The notes: generated by a model not told the origin, from the letters alone. DNA of 62,488 nucleotides from Planctomycetaceae bacterium (GCA_027487735.1 JAIYDA010000006.1:1-62488); one strand, 5' to 3'. Positions 33,927 through 43,348 are shown, numbered from the stretch's first letter. A program made the numbers and translations.

Positions 33927-35396
33927 CTACTGCTCCGTCGGAGCCTCCACGCTCGTCTCCGCACCGCGGCGACGCTGGTCGTCCGCCTGCTTCTGAGCCG
34001 CCTTCAGCGCGTCCGCCTCGTTCAGCCGCTTCTCCAGCTCGCGAAGCTGCCTGGGGTTCTGATTGATCATGAGCTGAAACACATCGCCCACGTTGCCGCG
34101 CGGAATCATCACGGTGCTGATGCCCGTCTTCTGCATGAGCGCCGCCATCGCCCCGTTCCACTCCTGCCCGATCATCACGTTGGGCGAGGCCTTGAACTGG
34201 GCCTCCTTCGCGCGGAACGCGGCGAGCGCACCCTGCCGCTCGCTCACCGCCTGCGTGCGATACGCAATCGCGTCCGACAGCGTCTTGGTCACGCTGCCCG
34301 CCACACGCACCGACTTGCCGGTGGCATCCTTCTCATCGCCACGCAGCATCCCAAAGATGCTCTGCAGCTTTGCCTCCGCCGCCTTGTCGTCGCCCTTGGC
34401 AAGCAGCAGCTCATACTCATCAATCTGCGTCAGCAGCAGCTCCGACGCCTCACCCGCCGTCTCGTTCAGCTGCTTGCTGCGATCCGTCAGAGCCTGCTCG
34501 CGGGCTTGGCTCCGCGTGCTGTCGGCGTTGGCAACCTTGTCAAAGTCGCGCCGCAGCGCGATGGGCGGCGTCTTCGCCGTCAGCGTCAGCGCCTCGATCT
34601 CAATCCCCACGCCCATCTCGTCGGTCAGCACGCGCTGCGCGATCTCGCGCACCCGCGTGCCCAGGGGCTGCACGCCCTCTTCCTGGCGCTCCATCAGCAC
34701 CATGTCAATCGGCACCTCGGCGCACGCCCGCACCACGCCGCGCTTGATCGCGGTGCGCACCAGCCGCTCCTCCTGCTGCTCGTCCAGCACCGTCCGCGCA
34801 TACGCCCGCACATCGCTGCGACGATACCGCGCCGACCACTGCGCATGCACGATGTTCCCATCGCCCGTGATGATCGATCCGCTCGTCAAGCCCCGGCTTG
34901 GGTCCAGGCTCTGCTCGGGCGTCGCGTTCTCCAACGTACGATTCATCGAATCGGGCGGAAAATACGCCCAGAACTCGCTGTTAATCTCCACCGTCTGCAC
35001 GCCCTGGCTGATCGTGCGAATCTCACCCAGCGGGTAGGGCGGGCCCCACTGCAATCCTGGCGGCAAGTCGCTCGCCGTCACCTTGCCAAACAGCACGCGC
35101 AGCCCGCGCTCGCCCTCCTTCACGGTGCGCAGCCCGCTCAGGGCATACACCAGCGCGAGCACGCCCACGCCCACATAGATCACATACAGCAGGATGTTCA
35201 GCGCATCCGCCAGGCTCTGGTTTGCGGGGTCGAGCATCGTCGCCTGCGCTTGCGCGGGCGCATCTTGCCGCAGCGTCACGCTGCTCGCGCGGCGCGGTGC
35301 GCCGCCCGGGCCACTCCGCTCGTCGTCCCCTTGCAGCAGCGGGTCGTTGGGCCCGCCCGCCTGCAACAACGGATGGTTGCGACGCAGGTGCATCAC
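33927..35396 (-). CDS. SPFH/Band 7 protein, HflK-like
   Basis: 489 residues. An N-terminal disordered Pro/Gln/Asp segment (about 60) is followed by one membrane helix (ILLYVIYVGVGVLALVYALSG). Then comes an SPFH domain starting TVKEGERGLRVLFGKVTASDLPPGLQWGP (split: VKEGERGLRVLFG, LPPGLQWG) and a long coiled coil rich in Ala/Gln/Glu (EASELLLTQIDEYELLLAKGD). Such proteins form ring or cage assemblies at membranes; HflK/HflC regulate FtsH protease. Its ATG overlaps the stop of the HflC-like gene by ATGA. There is no ftsH in the window, so an FtsH link is not supported here. Confidence 0.88.
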   Translation of the reverse strand: MMHLRRNHPLLQAGGPNDPLLQGDDERSGPGGAPRRASSVTLRQDAPAQAQATMLDPANQSLADALNILLYVIYVGVGVLALVYALSGLRTVKEGERGLRVLFGKVTASDLPPGLQWGPPYPLGEIRTISQGVQTVEINSEFWAYFPPDSMNRTLENATPEQSLDPSRGLTSGSIITGDGNIVHAQWSARYRRSDVRAYARTVLDEQQEERLVRTAIKRGVVRACAEVPIDMVLMERQEEGVQPLGTRVREIAQRVLTDEMGVGIEIEALTLTAKTPPIALRRDFDKVANADSTRSQAREQALTDRSKQLNETAGEASELLLTQIDEYELLLAKGDDKAAEAKLQSIFGMLRGDEKDATGKSVRVAGSVTKTLSDAIAYRTQAVSERQGALAAFRAKEAQFKASPNVMIGQEWNGAMAALMQKTGISTVMIPRGNVGDVFQLMINQNPRQLRELEKRLNEADALKAAQKQADDQRRRGAETSVEAPTEQ

Positions 35397-36439
35397 TGGT
35401 TGCCTCCCGCCGCTGGCGCTGCCGGCTCGCGCAGCGGGTTCTCACCGCGCAGCACGTTCTCGTTCGTCTTCCCGCTCACCAGCCCAGGAATGCTCTGCCC
35501 AGCGGCACGCGTCCGCTGCACATAGTCGGGCATGAGCGCATCAAACCCGGGCAGGCTGCTGGGCAGAATCAACGTCGCCGTGCGGGCCGGCATCTTGCGG
35601 ATGAACTCCATGTTCTGCATGAACACCGCAAGCTCCGGGTTGTCGTTCATCTGCGCCAGGAAGGGCCTTGCCTCCAGGTCGCCCTGGGTGCGGATGTTCT
35701 GCGCCAGCGCCTCGGCAAAAGCCGTGATGCGCCGCGCATCCGCGCTCGCCTTGTCGCGAATCGCCTGCGCCTGGCTCTGCCCCTGGCTCTCAATCTCGCG
35801 CGCCAGCCGCTCGCGCCCGGCACGCATGCGGTCAAACACCGCCTTCGTCACTTCCTGGGGCAGCAAGATGCGCGTCATCCCCACGCTCACCGCCTCGATG
35901 CCATAGTCCGCAAGCCGCGAGTTCTGCTGGTCGCGCTTGTCGACAAACGAGGCGAACATCTTCGCCTCCAGCTCGGGCAGCTTGCTGCCGCCTTGGGTGG
36001 TCGTAAACAGCTCCTCCATCGAGTAGTTGCTGATCTCCGCCGCCGCGCCGCGCAGGCTGGCTCGCAAAGCCTCTTCCGCGCGTGCATAGTGCTCTTCGCT
36101 CCGCTCGCCCGCGCTGCTGAACTTCTGGAAGAACCGCAGCGGGTCCGTCACGCGCCAGGTGCAATACGCCTCGACGGCGATCGTGCGGTTGTCGCGCGTC
36201 TGCTGCGTCTCGACCTTCAGGTCCAGCAGGCGCACGCGCGTGTCATAGGTCGTCACGTTCTGCACGGGCCAGGGAGCCTTGAAGTAGAGCCCGGGCTCAC
36301 GCTTCACGCTCTGCTCGGTGGCCTTGCCAAACGTCGTACGCACCGCGCTCTCGGTGTATCGCACCGTGAACGTGCACATGTACGCCAGCAGCACCAGCAC
36401 CACCACACCAGCGATCAACACTCGCAAAGCAGTCTTCAC
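35393..36439 (-). CDS. SPFH/Band 7 protein, HflC-like
   Basis: 348 residues beginning with GTG (GGGAG lies 8 nt upstream). A single N-terminal helix (VLIAGVVVLVLLAYMCTFTV) is followed immediately by an SPFH domain (YTESAVRTTFGKATEQSV, PGLYFKAPWPVQNVTTYD, AYCTWRVTDPLRFF) with the characteristic NxxL/YxMEEL region (ISNYSMEELFTT), then a coiled coil (LAREIESQGQSQAQAIRDKA) typical of HflC. It is the closest of the three SPFH proteins to classical HflC. It lies in the middle of the three-gene SPFH series. Confidence 0.9.
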   Translation of the reverse strand: MKTALRVLIAGVVVLVLLAYMCTFTVRYTESAVRTTFGKATEQSVKREPGLYFKAPWPVQNVTTYDTRVRLLDLKVETQQTRDNRTIAVEAYCTWRVTDPLRFFQKFSSAGERSEEHYARAEEALRASLRGAAAEISNYSMEELFTTTQGGSKLPELEAKMFASFVDKRDQQNSRLADYGIEAVSVGMTRILLPQEVTKAVFDRMRAGRERLAREIESQGQSQAQAIRDKASADARRITAFAEALAQNIRTQGDLEARPFLAQMNDNPELAVFMQNMEFIRKMPARTATLILPSSLPGFDALMPDYVQRTRAAGQSIPGLVSGKTNENVLRGENPLREPAAPAAGGNQ

Positions 36440-36538
36440 GCAGCAAACTCCCGCGCTTGGGTCAAACTCATCATCACACGCACGTCACGCACACCCTCTC
36501 CCCCGCACCTCCGCTGCCCCCACACACACCGCCCACGC

Positions 36539-38674
36539 CTACTGCTGCTCCGAAGTTGCGCTCCGGAACACATCAATGCCCGAGTCCTTCTGCTGGCCAT
36601 CAAACGTGATGCGCAGATTGCCCGATGTGCTGGGCACCACCATCACGCTCGCGCCATCGAGGAAGGTGCTCATCGCATTGAAATACTCGCCCGCTCGGAA
36701 GATGTCCGGCGCAGCGTTGAACAGCGCAACCGTCCCCTGGTGCCGCGCCGCGTTGCCGCGGGCACGCATGTGCCGCTCCCAGCGTTCCGACCTGGCCTGC
36801 GCCAGCAGGCTGCTCGCCCGCCCGCCCGCACGCTCGATCGCCTGCTGAATCAGCACCTCCTGCTCACCCACCGCCGCCACCGCGTTCGTCCCCGTGCGGG
36901 CCCGATCGCGCGCGTCGATCATGTCCACGATGCTCGACGCAACCTTGTGGTCCCCCACCACCTCCGTCAGCGTCCGGATCGCATCCGCCTCGGCGCTCTG
37001 CATGTTCGCGCTCCGCCGCTGCGCCGCCTGCACCACCGCCTCAAACGCCGCCGCCGTCTTCTGGGGCGGGTGCACGCCAGCAAGGCCCAGGTGCACCACC
37101 CGCACGCCCGCGCCGCGGGGCTCGCCATCGGGCCCGGTGTTCATCGCGTCAAAGGCCTTCTGCACCAGCGCGAGCAAGTCCGCCGAGATGTTCTTGCGCT
37201 CCGCGCCGAGCACCGCATCCAGGTGCTGCCCCTGGAAGTACCGCGTGATCTCGCGAACCGCCGCGACCTTCAGTCGCGTGTCGCGCTGCTCGCGCGGGCC
37301 AAGCTCATCAAACAGCCGCACGTCGCTCACGACATACTGCATCGGAATCTCAACCGACACCATCGCAAGGTCGACAAGGCTGTCGCCCAGCGTGTCGGTC
37401 TCGCCCGTGCGTGCAAAGTCGATCACCTGCCCCGCCTGCTTGGCACGCACGAACTGAAAGACCTCTTCCCCCGCGTGCTCGTTGGTCCACAAGATCGCGT
37501 TCGTGTCGCTCTTGGTCAGGCTGCCCAGCTGAATCTCGCGCAGCCCCGTCACCGTCAAGTCCTGCACGCGCGGGCGACCGGCGGTCGTCTTGCCCATCAG
37601 CTCCGGGATGTAAATCTGGTCGATGGGCCACGGGCGCTTCACGTGCAGCCCAGGGCCAAGCTCGCTGCCCACAGGGCTGCCAAACCGCAGCAGCATCGCC
37701 CGCTGGTGAGGCTGCACCACCACAAAGCACGAGAGCCCCCACGCGATGAGAATGCCCGACGCAACCAGAGGCAGCACCGTCCGCCCCAGCAGTTTGTAAA
37801 ACCATCCACCCGTGACGTCGAAGCCCAGCTGATAGTTGATCGCCTCGCTGATGCTCTTGGCAATGCGATCCGGCGCGGCAATAAAGCCCAGCAGCCGCGA
37901 GTCAAAGCTCACGCGGGGCGTCTCGCCCGCCTTCCGCGGGCGATAGATGCCCAGCAAGAAGTGCAGCGACAGCTCGAGCGCGATGAACACGAGGAACCCG
38001 GGCACGATGTAGGGCAGCAGCCGCGCGGGCCCATCGGGCCCCACATAGTCAATCGCATGCACCACCGCCAGCAGCAGGCCCAGCAGAGCAGTGCCGCCGC
38101 TCAGGCTCGCGCCCGCGCGCAGGTTGCCCCACGCCTGCTGCTTGCCCATGCCCGCGGCATATCGCGCGAACACAAAGCACGTCACCGCAATCGCAAGCCC
38201 AAGCCCCAGCCCCCACCCAGCATGGAGCGAAGGGATGTAGCTGCCCGCCTTCGAGCGGGCAACGTCCATGAGCGTCTGAAAGCTCAGAAATCGCACGATG
38301 CCGAACGACACCAGAATCGCCACCACGCTCAGCGTGACGATCGGCACCATGACCTTGAACAGCCCCGCAAGCCGCTTCGCAGCCGGGCGATGGTCGTCGC
38401 CCGAAGAAAAGACCGACGCCTGCGCGCCCCCCGTGTTCGCGAGGGCCTCCACTTCCATCGCCTCGATGCGCTCCCGGCGGTGCTGGTCAAACAGAATCGC
38501 CAGCGCAAGCCACACCAGGCCCCCCGCGCCCGCAAACACGCACATCGTCAGCGCCGCGTGGTCCTTGGCCAAAAAGCCATACGCACCCAGCGACCCCGCG
38601 ATCAGCGTGTGGAGCACGATGCCGCTGAGAGAAATGCCCGTGGCCCGCTTGTAGGTCAGGTAATCTGCCTTCAT
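36539..38674 (-). CDS. polytopic SPFH protein with N-terminal multi-helix membrane domain
   Basis: 711 residues from the ATG at 38674. The first 320 residues carry about seven hydrophobic helices (e.g. GIVLHTLIAGSLGAYGFLA, IVTLSVVAILVSFGIVRFL, GWGLGLGLAIAVTCFVF). They end with LVASGILIAWGLSCFVVVQ, which leads into an SPFH domain (PHQRAMLLRFGSPVGSELGPG, VSVEIPMQYVVSDVRLF). A coiled coil follows (AIERAGGRASSLLAQARSE). Most HflK-type proteins have one helix, so the extra membrane domain is unusual. It is the first gene of the leftward operon. The ORF extends upstream to 38737 but without a good start signal there. Confidence 0.85.
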   Translation of the reverse strand: MKADYLTYKRATGISLSGIVLHTLIAGSLGAYGFLAKDHAALTMCVFAGAGGLVWLALAILFDQHRRERIEAMEVEALANTGGAQASVFSSGDDHRPAAKRLAGLFKVMVPIVTLSVVAILVSFGIVRFLSFQTLMDVARSKAGSYIPSLHAGWGLGLGLAIAVTCFVFARYAAGMGKQQAWGNLRAGASLSGGTALLGLLLAVVHAIDYVGPDGPARLLPYIVPGFLVFIALELSLHFLLGIYRPRKAGETPRVSFDSRLLGFIAAPDRIAKSISEAINYQLGFDVTGGWFYKLLGRTVLPLVASGILIAWGLSCFVVVQPHQRAMLLRFGSPVGSELGPGLHVKRPWPIDQIYIPELMGKTTAGRPRVQDLTVTGLREIQLGSLTKSDTNAILWTNEHAGEEVFQFVRAKQAGQVIDFARTGETDTLGDSLVDLAMVSVEIPMQYVVSDVRLFDELGPREQRDTRLKVAAVREITRYFQGQHLDAVLGAERKNISADLLALVQKAFDAMNTGPDGEPRGAGVRVVHLGLAGVHPPQKTAAAFEAVVQAAQRRSANMQSAEADAIRTLTEVVGDHKVASSIVDMIDARDRARTGTNAVAAVGEQEVLIQQAIERAGGRASSLLAQARSERWERHMRARGNAARHQGTVALFNAAPDIFRAGEYFNAMSTFLDGASVMVVPSTSGNLRITFDGQQKDSGIDVFRSATSEQQ

Positions 38675-38995
38675 ACTGCAACTTCGCCTGTTTGCCCGGC
38701 TTATGCGCGTGCCCTGCACGCGTGCTGCCAAAGGCACTGAGGTTTCTCACCAGCTCACCCGAGAACCGGACGAGCCCTCCTTCCCGCACACCGTACGCCC
38801 GTCGCCCCCGCCAAGGCGAGCCAGCAACAGCGCACCACCCATCCGCTCCAATCCGCTGACAGGATGCACCGTGCGCGAGCTCACCCAAATCGCGCAAGAA
38901 ACACCGCAATCACGCCTCCCGATCCGTGGATGTACGATTGCCAGCGTGCTATGTTCGTGCCCGCGAACCATTCTCCGTTCGCGAGCGAAGAGTCG
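38675..38995. promoter_or_regulatory. divergent control region between the two halves of the SPFH/ABC cluster
   Basis: 321 bp with no gene separates the leftward SPFH operon from the rightward permease. A hairpin (cgcgaac/gttcgcg, 38962-38983) lies in the likely leader of the permease gene, just after TATGTT (38950-38955), a possible -10. No convincing promoter was found on the leftward side. A shared region implies the two halves may be controlled together. Confidence 0.4.
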
Positions 38996-40387
38996 ATGGC
39001 GTTTCGCCTTTCTCAACGCCCCCCAATGCTGCTGCAATCCACCACCATCGCCCGCAACACCTTTGTCGAGTCGCTGCGCCAGCCCGTCACGCTGATGCTC
39101 GTGCTGCTCGCGGCGGTCCTCATCATCCTCTCCACCTGGACAACAGGCTACAGCCTGGGCTACGCAAGCACCGAGAGCAGCGAGGTGCAGAGCGACACCA
39201 AGCTCTTGTTCGACATAGGTTTATCCACGGTCTTTGGCCTGGGCACCATCCTCGCGGGCTTCATCGCCACCAGCGCCATCAGCAAAGAGATCGAAAACCG
39301 CACCATCCTCACCATTGTCAGCAAGCCCGTCAGCCGCATCGCAGTCGTCGTCGGCAAGTTCTTGGGCGTCGCGGGTGCCCTGCTCTGGGTCACGCTGCTC
39401 ATGCTCGTCTTCCTGCTGCTGGGCATTCGCCACGGCGTGATGGAAACCGCAGCCGACAGCCTCGACATGCCCGTGGTGGTGTTCGCGGGCATCGCGTTCT
39501 TCTTGGCGATGGGGCTTGGGGCGTGGTGTAACTTCTTCTACGGCTGGAACTTCCCGCAGACTGCCATCACCATCCTGCTGCCCGCCATCGTCGTGGCCTA
39601 CGTCGGCGTGCTGCTGGTGGGCAAAGAGTGGAGAACCCAAGCAATCAGCACCGACTGGAAGCCCCAAGTCATCACCGCCTGCCTCTGCCTCACGCTCGCG
39701 GTGCTCGTGCTCAGCGCCGTCGCCACCGCCGCCTCGACCCGCCTCGGGCAAGTCATGACGATCGTTGTGTGCGTGAGCGTGTTCGCCGCGAGCCTGCTGA
39801 GCAACTACTTCGTAGGCCGGCACGTGTTTGACGCCCAGCCCATCGCGCAGGTGCAGCGTGCAGAGCCAACCGACATCGCCCGCAACTTCGGGATAGACCA
39901 GTCGCCCCTGCGGGTCACGCTCATGAAGCCCCCCGCCCGCCCGATTGCGCCGGGAACGACGATCTACTACAGCCCCAGTGCCCAGGGCTTCCCGTTCATG
40001 CACGACACGCCCAAGGCCCCCTTCGCGGGAAACCTCGAAAACCCCAACGAAGTCATGGGCGAGAACGTGCCCGGGGCGATCATCGCCACCGAGCAGCGCG
40101 GCATGGACCTCACACTCCGCAGCGTGGGCGGCACGCCCCTGTCCCTCATGCGCGACCCCGCGCCGGGCGATTTTCTGTTCGACGCGCCCACCAAAGTGCG
40201 CTACCCCGCGCTCGCCATCTGGGGCAGTTTTCCGAACGTGCAGTTCTTCTGGCTGCTGGATGCGGTGTCGCAAAACCACCGCGTGCCGCTGCCCTATCTC
40301 GGCCTTTCGGTCGCGTACGCGGGGGTGCAGATCGTCCTCTTCCTGTCGCTGGCGGTGATTTTGTTTCAACGCCGTGACGTGGGCTGA
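38996..40387 (+). CDS. ABC-2 type permease
   Basis: About 463 residues. The family block STTIARNTFVESLRQPVTLMLV, near the N-terminus, and KEIENRTILTIVSKPVSRIAVVVGKFLG (split: ENRTILTIVSKPVSR) are diagnostic of ABC-2 permeases of the NatB/YhaP type. Six to seven helices follow, with a soluble loop of about 120 residues before the last helix. Start choice is uncertain: ATG at 38996 has a weak purine-rich stretch upstream, and 39026 is the other option. No ATPase is next to it, so it may share the one at 32406. The small membrane protein at 40453 follows. Confidence 0.82.
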   Translation: MAFRLSQRPPMLLQSTTIARNTFVESLRQPVTLMLVLLAAVLIILSTWTTGYSLGYASTESSEVQSDTKLLFDIGLSTVFGLGTILAGFIATSAISKEIENRTILTIVSKPVSRIAVVVGKFLGVAGALLWVTLLMLVFLLLGIRHGVMETAADSLDMPVVVFAGIAFFLAMGLGAWCNFFYGWNFPQTAITILLPAIVVAYVGVLLVGKEWRTQAISTDWKPQVITACLCLTLAVLVLSAVATAASTRLGQVMTIVVCVSVFAASLLSNYFVGRHVFDAQPIAQVQRAEPTDIARNFGIDQSPLRVTLMKPPARPIAPGTTIYYSPSAQGFPFMHDTPKAPFAGNLENPNEVMGENVPGAIIATEQRGMDLTLRSVGGTPLSLMRDPAPGDFLFDAPTKVRYPALAIWGSFPNVQFFWLLDAVSQNHRVPLPYLGLSVAYAGVQIVLFLSLAVILFQRRDVG

Positions 40388-40452
40388 CGAACCGATGGGC
40401 CCTTGGATTGCTATAGTTTCATGAAGCGGTCATTTTCTGGAGGATGTATCTC

Positions 40453-40758
40453 ATGCCCAATCGCGTTGATCTTTCCGGCGGCTCAAAGACCCAAGAATCC
40501 ACGAAGGCAGCCAAGGGCGGCAAGAGCGCGGGCGGCGAGGCAAACAAGGGCAACGCCGTGAAGATCGGCATCGTTGCCGTGTGCCTTGTGGTCGCGGGTG
40601 TTGTGCTGTGGTACAACTTCCGTCCGACGCCCCCGCCACCCCCGCAGCCCTCGTTTGACCCACTCGCGGACCTGCCGCCTGAGCAGCGCAAGGCCGAGGA
40701 GCGCCGCCTGGAGCTGCAGGAGCAGAACTTCAAGAAGAACCCGCCCGCGGGCTCGTGA
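40453..40758 (+). CDS. small single-helix membrane protein
   Basis: 101 residues from the ATG at 40453, which is 9 nt after GGAGG; the ATG at 40444 is too close to that Shine-Dalgarno. A Lys/Gly/Ser-rich cytoplasmic leader is followed by one membrane helix (IGIVAVCLVVAGVVLWYNF), a proline run and a charged helix (EQRKAEERRLELQEQNFKK). TATAGT at 40412-40417 may be its own -10. Function unknown; position suggests a link with the permease just upstream. Confidence 0.7.
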   Translation: MPNRVDLSGGSKTQESTKAAKGGKSAGGEANKGNAVKIGIVAVCLVVAGVVLWYNFRPTPPPPPQPSFDPLADLPPEQRKAEERRLELQEQNFKKNPPAGS

Positions 40759-40810
40759 AAGTTCCACGAATACATTTTTTATTCTGAACAATTTTACGAA
40801 GTCCAAAAAT

Positions 40811-40848
40811 AAAGCAGTACCCCACGCCAGAAACAGGGGTATTGCTTT
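40811..40848 (+). terminator. Rho-independent terminator
   Basis: A 13-bp stem (40811-40823 with 40836-40848, one G-T pair) and a 12-nt loop are followed by CTTTCTTATC. It sits in an AT-rich gap after the small membrane protein gene. The opposite strand also ends in T-rich sequence, so it may work both ways. Confidence 0.75.
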
Positions 40849-40957
40849 CTTTCTTATCTGATTTCCGGTCTGGGAGTGCCACGTGTCCCGAATCACGATT
40901 TGCCGCAAAAAGTCGTGACCTGCTGTCTCCGATACTCCTCCTGCCAGGTGCCACTCT

Positions 40958-43237
40958 GTGCCTGCTCAGCGGGAGTCATTCGTGCCGGAAACGACGCTAC
41001 AACCAACCCTTGATCGGGTGCTGAAATGTGCATCGCTGCCCAGCCTACCGGGCGTGGCGATGCGTGTGCTTGAGCTCACGCGCAAAAAAGACCTGTCGAT
41101 GCAGACCTTGAGCGAGACGGTGCAGACCGACCCTGCGCTCGTCGCTCGCGTCTTGAAGACGGTGAACAGCAGCTACTACGGGCTGACCACGCCCTGCCCC
41201 AGTATTTCGAGGGCAATGAGCCTGCTCGGACTGAACACGGTGCGGTCGATCGTGCTGGGCTTTAGCCTGCTGGACATGGGCAAGGCCGCGGCGGGCAAGG
41301 TCGATCTTGCGGAGTACTGGCGTCGCGCGGTGTATGGCGCCGCGGGCGCGAAGCTCGTCGCGAAGCAGCTGCGCGGCGTGGACCCCGAAGAAGCCTTTCT
41401 GTCCGGGTTGATGCGCGACCTTGGCATGCTCGCGTGCATCGCGGCGCTCAAAGAAGAATACCTCACGATCATGGCGGCGGCGAGCACCGACCACAACGCG
41501 CTGCCCGCCATCGAGCGCGAGAGCCTGGGCTTTGACCACACCGAGGTTGGCGCGCAGCTCGCCGCGAAGTGGCGCCTGCCCGACCAACTCTCGCAGAGCA
41601 TCAGCTATCACCACAAGCCCAACCTCGCACTGCCCGAGCACTCGCAGCTCGTGTACTGCGTGGCCCTTGGGGGCTACATCGCTGGCGCACTCTCGGCTGC
41701 CGAGCCCAAGCCCTACCTCGCGCTGGTCGCGAGCAAGGGAGAAAGCTGGCTGAAGCTCTCGCGCGACGTGACCAAGCAACTGCTCGCGGACACCGCCCGG
41801 CAGGCGAAGGAACTCGCGACCGTGCTCGAAGTGAACACGGGCCCGAGCGTGAACCTCGACAACCTGCTCGCGGAAGCGCAGGAGCAGATGGTGCTGGGGA
41901 GCGTTGAGCTGGAGCGCCAGGCGAGCGAGCTGCAGGTGCGCAACGACCTGCTCGCGAAGCAGACCGTGACGGACTCGCTGACGAAGGCCTTCAATCGCAG
42001 CCACTTCGACGCGACACTGGCGCAGTGCCACGAGGACTGCAAGCAAGGGGGCACGCCCTTCAGCCTGCTCTTCTTCGACGCCGACAAGTTCAAGAGCATC
42101 AACGACACGCTGGGCCACCAGGCGGGCGATGGCGTGCTGCGCGAGCTTGCCAAGCGCAGCAACGAGACCGTCTCCGAGCGGGGCGGGGTGGTCTGCCGAT
42201 ACGGCGGCGAAGAGTTTGGCATCATCCTGCCGGGCATGGCCCAGCCCGAAGCAGAAAAGCTCGCCGAGCGCCTGCGTGCCGCGATGGACGCAAAGCCCTT
42301 CGACCTCACGCCCTGGGGAGTTCCGAACGTTGCGCCGCGCGTGACCATCAGCGTGGGCGTGAGCGGCGTGGACTCGGAGACTGTGAGCAAGGCCGAGAAG
42401 CCCGAGGCGATCACGCACGCAGCCGACCAGGCGGTGTATGTGGCAAAGTCCACTGGTCGCAACCGCGTGTGCACATGCCCGCTGGGCAGCGAGCCGCGAG
42501 TGTTCTCGAGCGGGCAGGGCTACACGCTGCAGAGCAAGCAGGCCGGGGGCGATGCAGCACCCGCAGCCATCGCGCCGACGCCAGCCGAAGTGCCCGCAGC
42601 AACGCCAGCGCCCGTCGCCGCAAAGCCGCAGGCACCAGTCGCTGCCAAGGCGCCCGTTGCACCGGCGCAGCCCAAGCCCGTGCTAGCCAAGCCTGCACCA
42701 CAGGCATCATCAGTCCAAGCTGCACCAGTCTCGCCAGCACCAGCCCAGCCCAAGGCCCAGCCCCCCGTGGCGCAACAGCCCGTGCCAGCGCAGCCTGCCG
42801 CCGCGAGCGCAGCGCCCGCAACGCCTTCCCTCGGCACGGTCGTCTTCATCGAGGATGATCCGCTCGCAGCAAAGCTCGTGGAGCTGCTCTTCCAACGCCG
42901 CGTGCATGTCGCGCTGCGCACGTTCACCTCTGCTGAGGCGATGCTCGCGTGGACCATGAGTCCGGAGTTTGTGCGCCCCAGCGTCGTGCTGAGCGACTTC
43001 CAGCTTCCCGGCCTCAGCGGCATCAACCTGCTGCTGGTCATGCGCACGCATCCCAAGCTGCAAGGCGTGCCCGTAGCATTGCTGAGCGCACGCGTGGACG
43101 ACACGCTCATCGACAACGCCCGCAACGCGGGGTGCACGCTCGTGCTGAGCAAGGCCGACTTGTGCACGAGCTTTGAGGCGTGCCTGAACAAGCTCACGGA
43201 GCTGATGCGGGCGGGGCCTGTGTCGGTTGCGGCGTAG
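40958..43237 (+). CDS. HDOD-GGDEF-REC signalling protein (putative diguanylate cyclase)
   Basis: 759 residues from a GTG. Domains in order: HDOD (about 20-230, with SLPSLPGVAMRVLELT and LLHDLG-like FLSGLMRDLGM); a coiled region; GGDEF (about 340-500) with the active-site motif RYGGEEFGIILPG at 414-426, metal Asp in LLFFDADKFKSIND; a Pro/Ala/Lys/Gln linker of about 100 residues; and a C-terminal receiver domain (630-745) with an acidic pair in FIEDDPLA, Asp in VVLSDFQLPG and Lys in LVLSKADL. It should make cyclic di-GMP. The inhibitory RxxD site five residues before GGEEF is absent. A receiver at the C-terminus after an enzyme domain is the reverse of the usual order. An inverted repeat tcacga-N14-tcgtga lies upstream at 40893. 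Confidence 0.9.
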   Translation: MPAQRESFVPETTLQPTLDRVLKCASLPSLPGVAMRVLELTRKKDLSMQTLSETVQTDPALVARVLKTVNSSYYGLTTPCPSISRAMSLLGLNTVRSIVLGFSLLDMGKAAAGKVDLAEYWRRAVYGAAGAKLVAKQLRGVDPEEAFLSGLMRDLGMLACIAALKEEYLTIMAAASTDHNALPAIERESLGFDHTEVGAQLAAKWRLPDQLSQSISYHHKPNLALPEHSQLVYCVALGGYIAGALSAAEPKPYLALVASKGESWLKLSRDVTKQLLADTARQAKELATVLEVNTGPSVNLDNLLAEAQEQMVLGSVELERQASELQVRNDLLAKQTVTDSLTKAFNRSHFDATLAQCHEDCKQGGTPFSLLFFDADKFKSINDTLGHQAGDGVLRELAKRSNETVSERGGVVCRYGGEEFGIILPGMAQPEAEKLAERLRAAMDAKPFDLTPWGVPNVAPRVTISVGVSGVDSETVSKAEKPEAITHAADQAVYVAKSTGRNRVCTCPLGSEPRVFSSGQGYTLQSKQAGGDAAPAAIAPTPAEVPAATPAPVAAKPQAPVAAKAPVAPAQPKPVLAKPAPQASSVQAAPVSPAPAQPKAQPPVAQQPVPAQPAAASAAPATPSLGTVVFIEDDPLAAKLVELLFQRRVHVALRTFTSAEAMLAWTMSPEFVRPSVVLSDFQLPGLSGINLLLVMRTHPKLQGVPVALLSARVDDTLIDNARNAGCTLVLSKADLCTSFEACLNKLTELMRAGPVSVAA

Positions 43238-43296
43238 GGAGAGTGGGTGGGCTTGTTGCGAGCAATGCGTGCGGGGGTTGAACTGTGAGTGCGTCA

Positions 43297-43324
43297 CGGC
43301 ATTCGGCATTCGCCATTGGGCATT
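43297..43324. repeat. heptanucleotide tandem repeat, cggcatt x4
   Basis: Four consecutive 7-nt units: cggcatt / cggcatt / cgccatt / gggcatt. They are the reverse complement of the 28241 repeat family and again lie between convergent genes. Confidence 0.8.
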
Positions 43325-43348
43325 CGATCGCGGGGTCGGGCGCCATCA

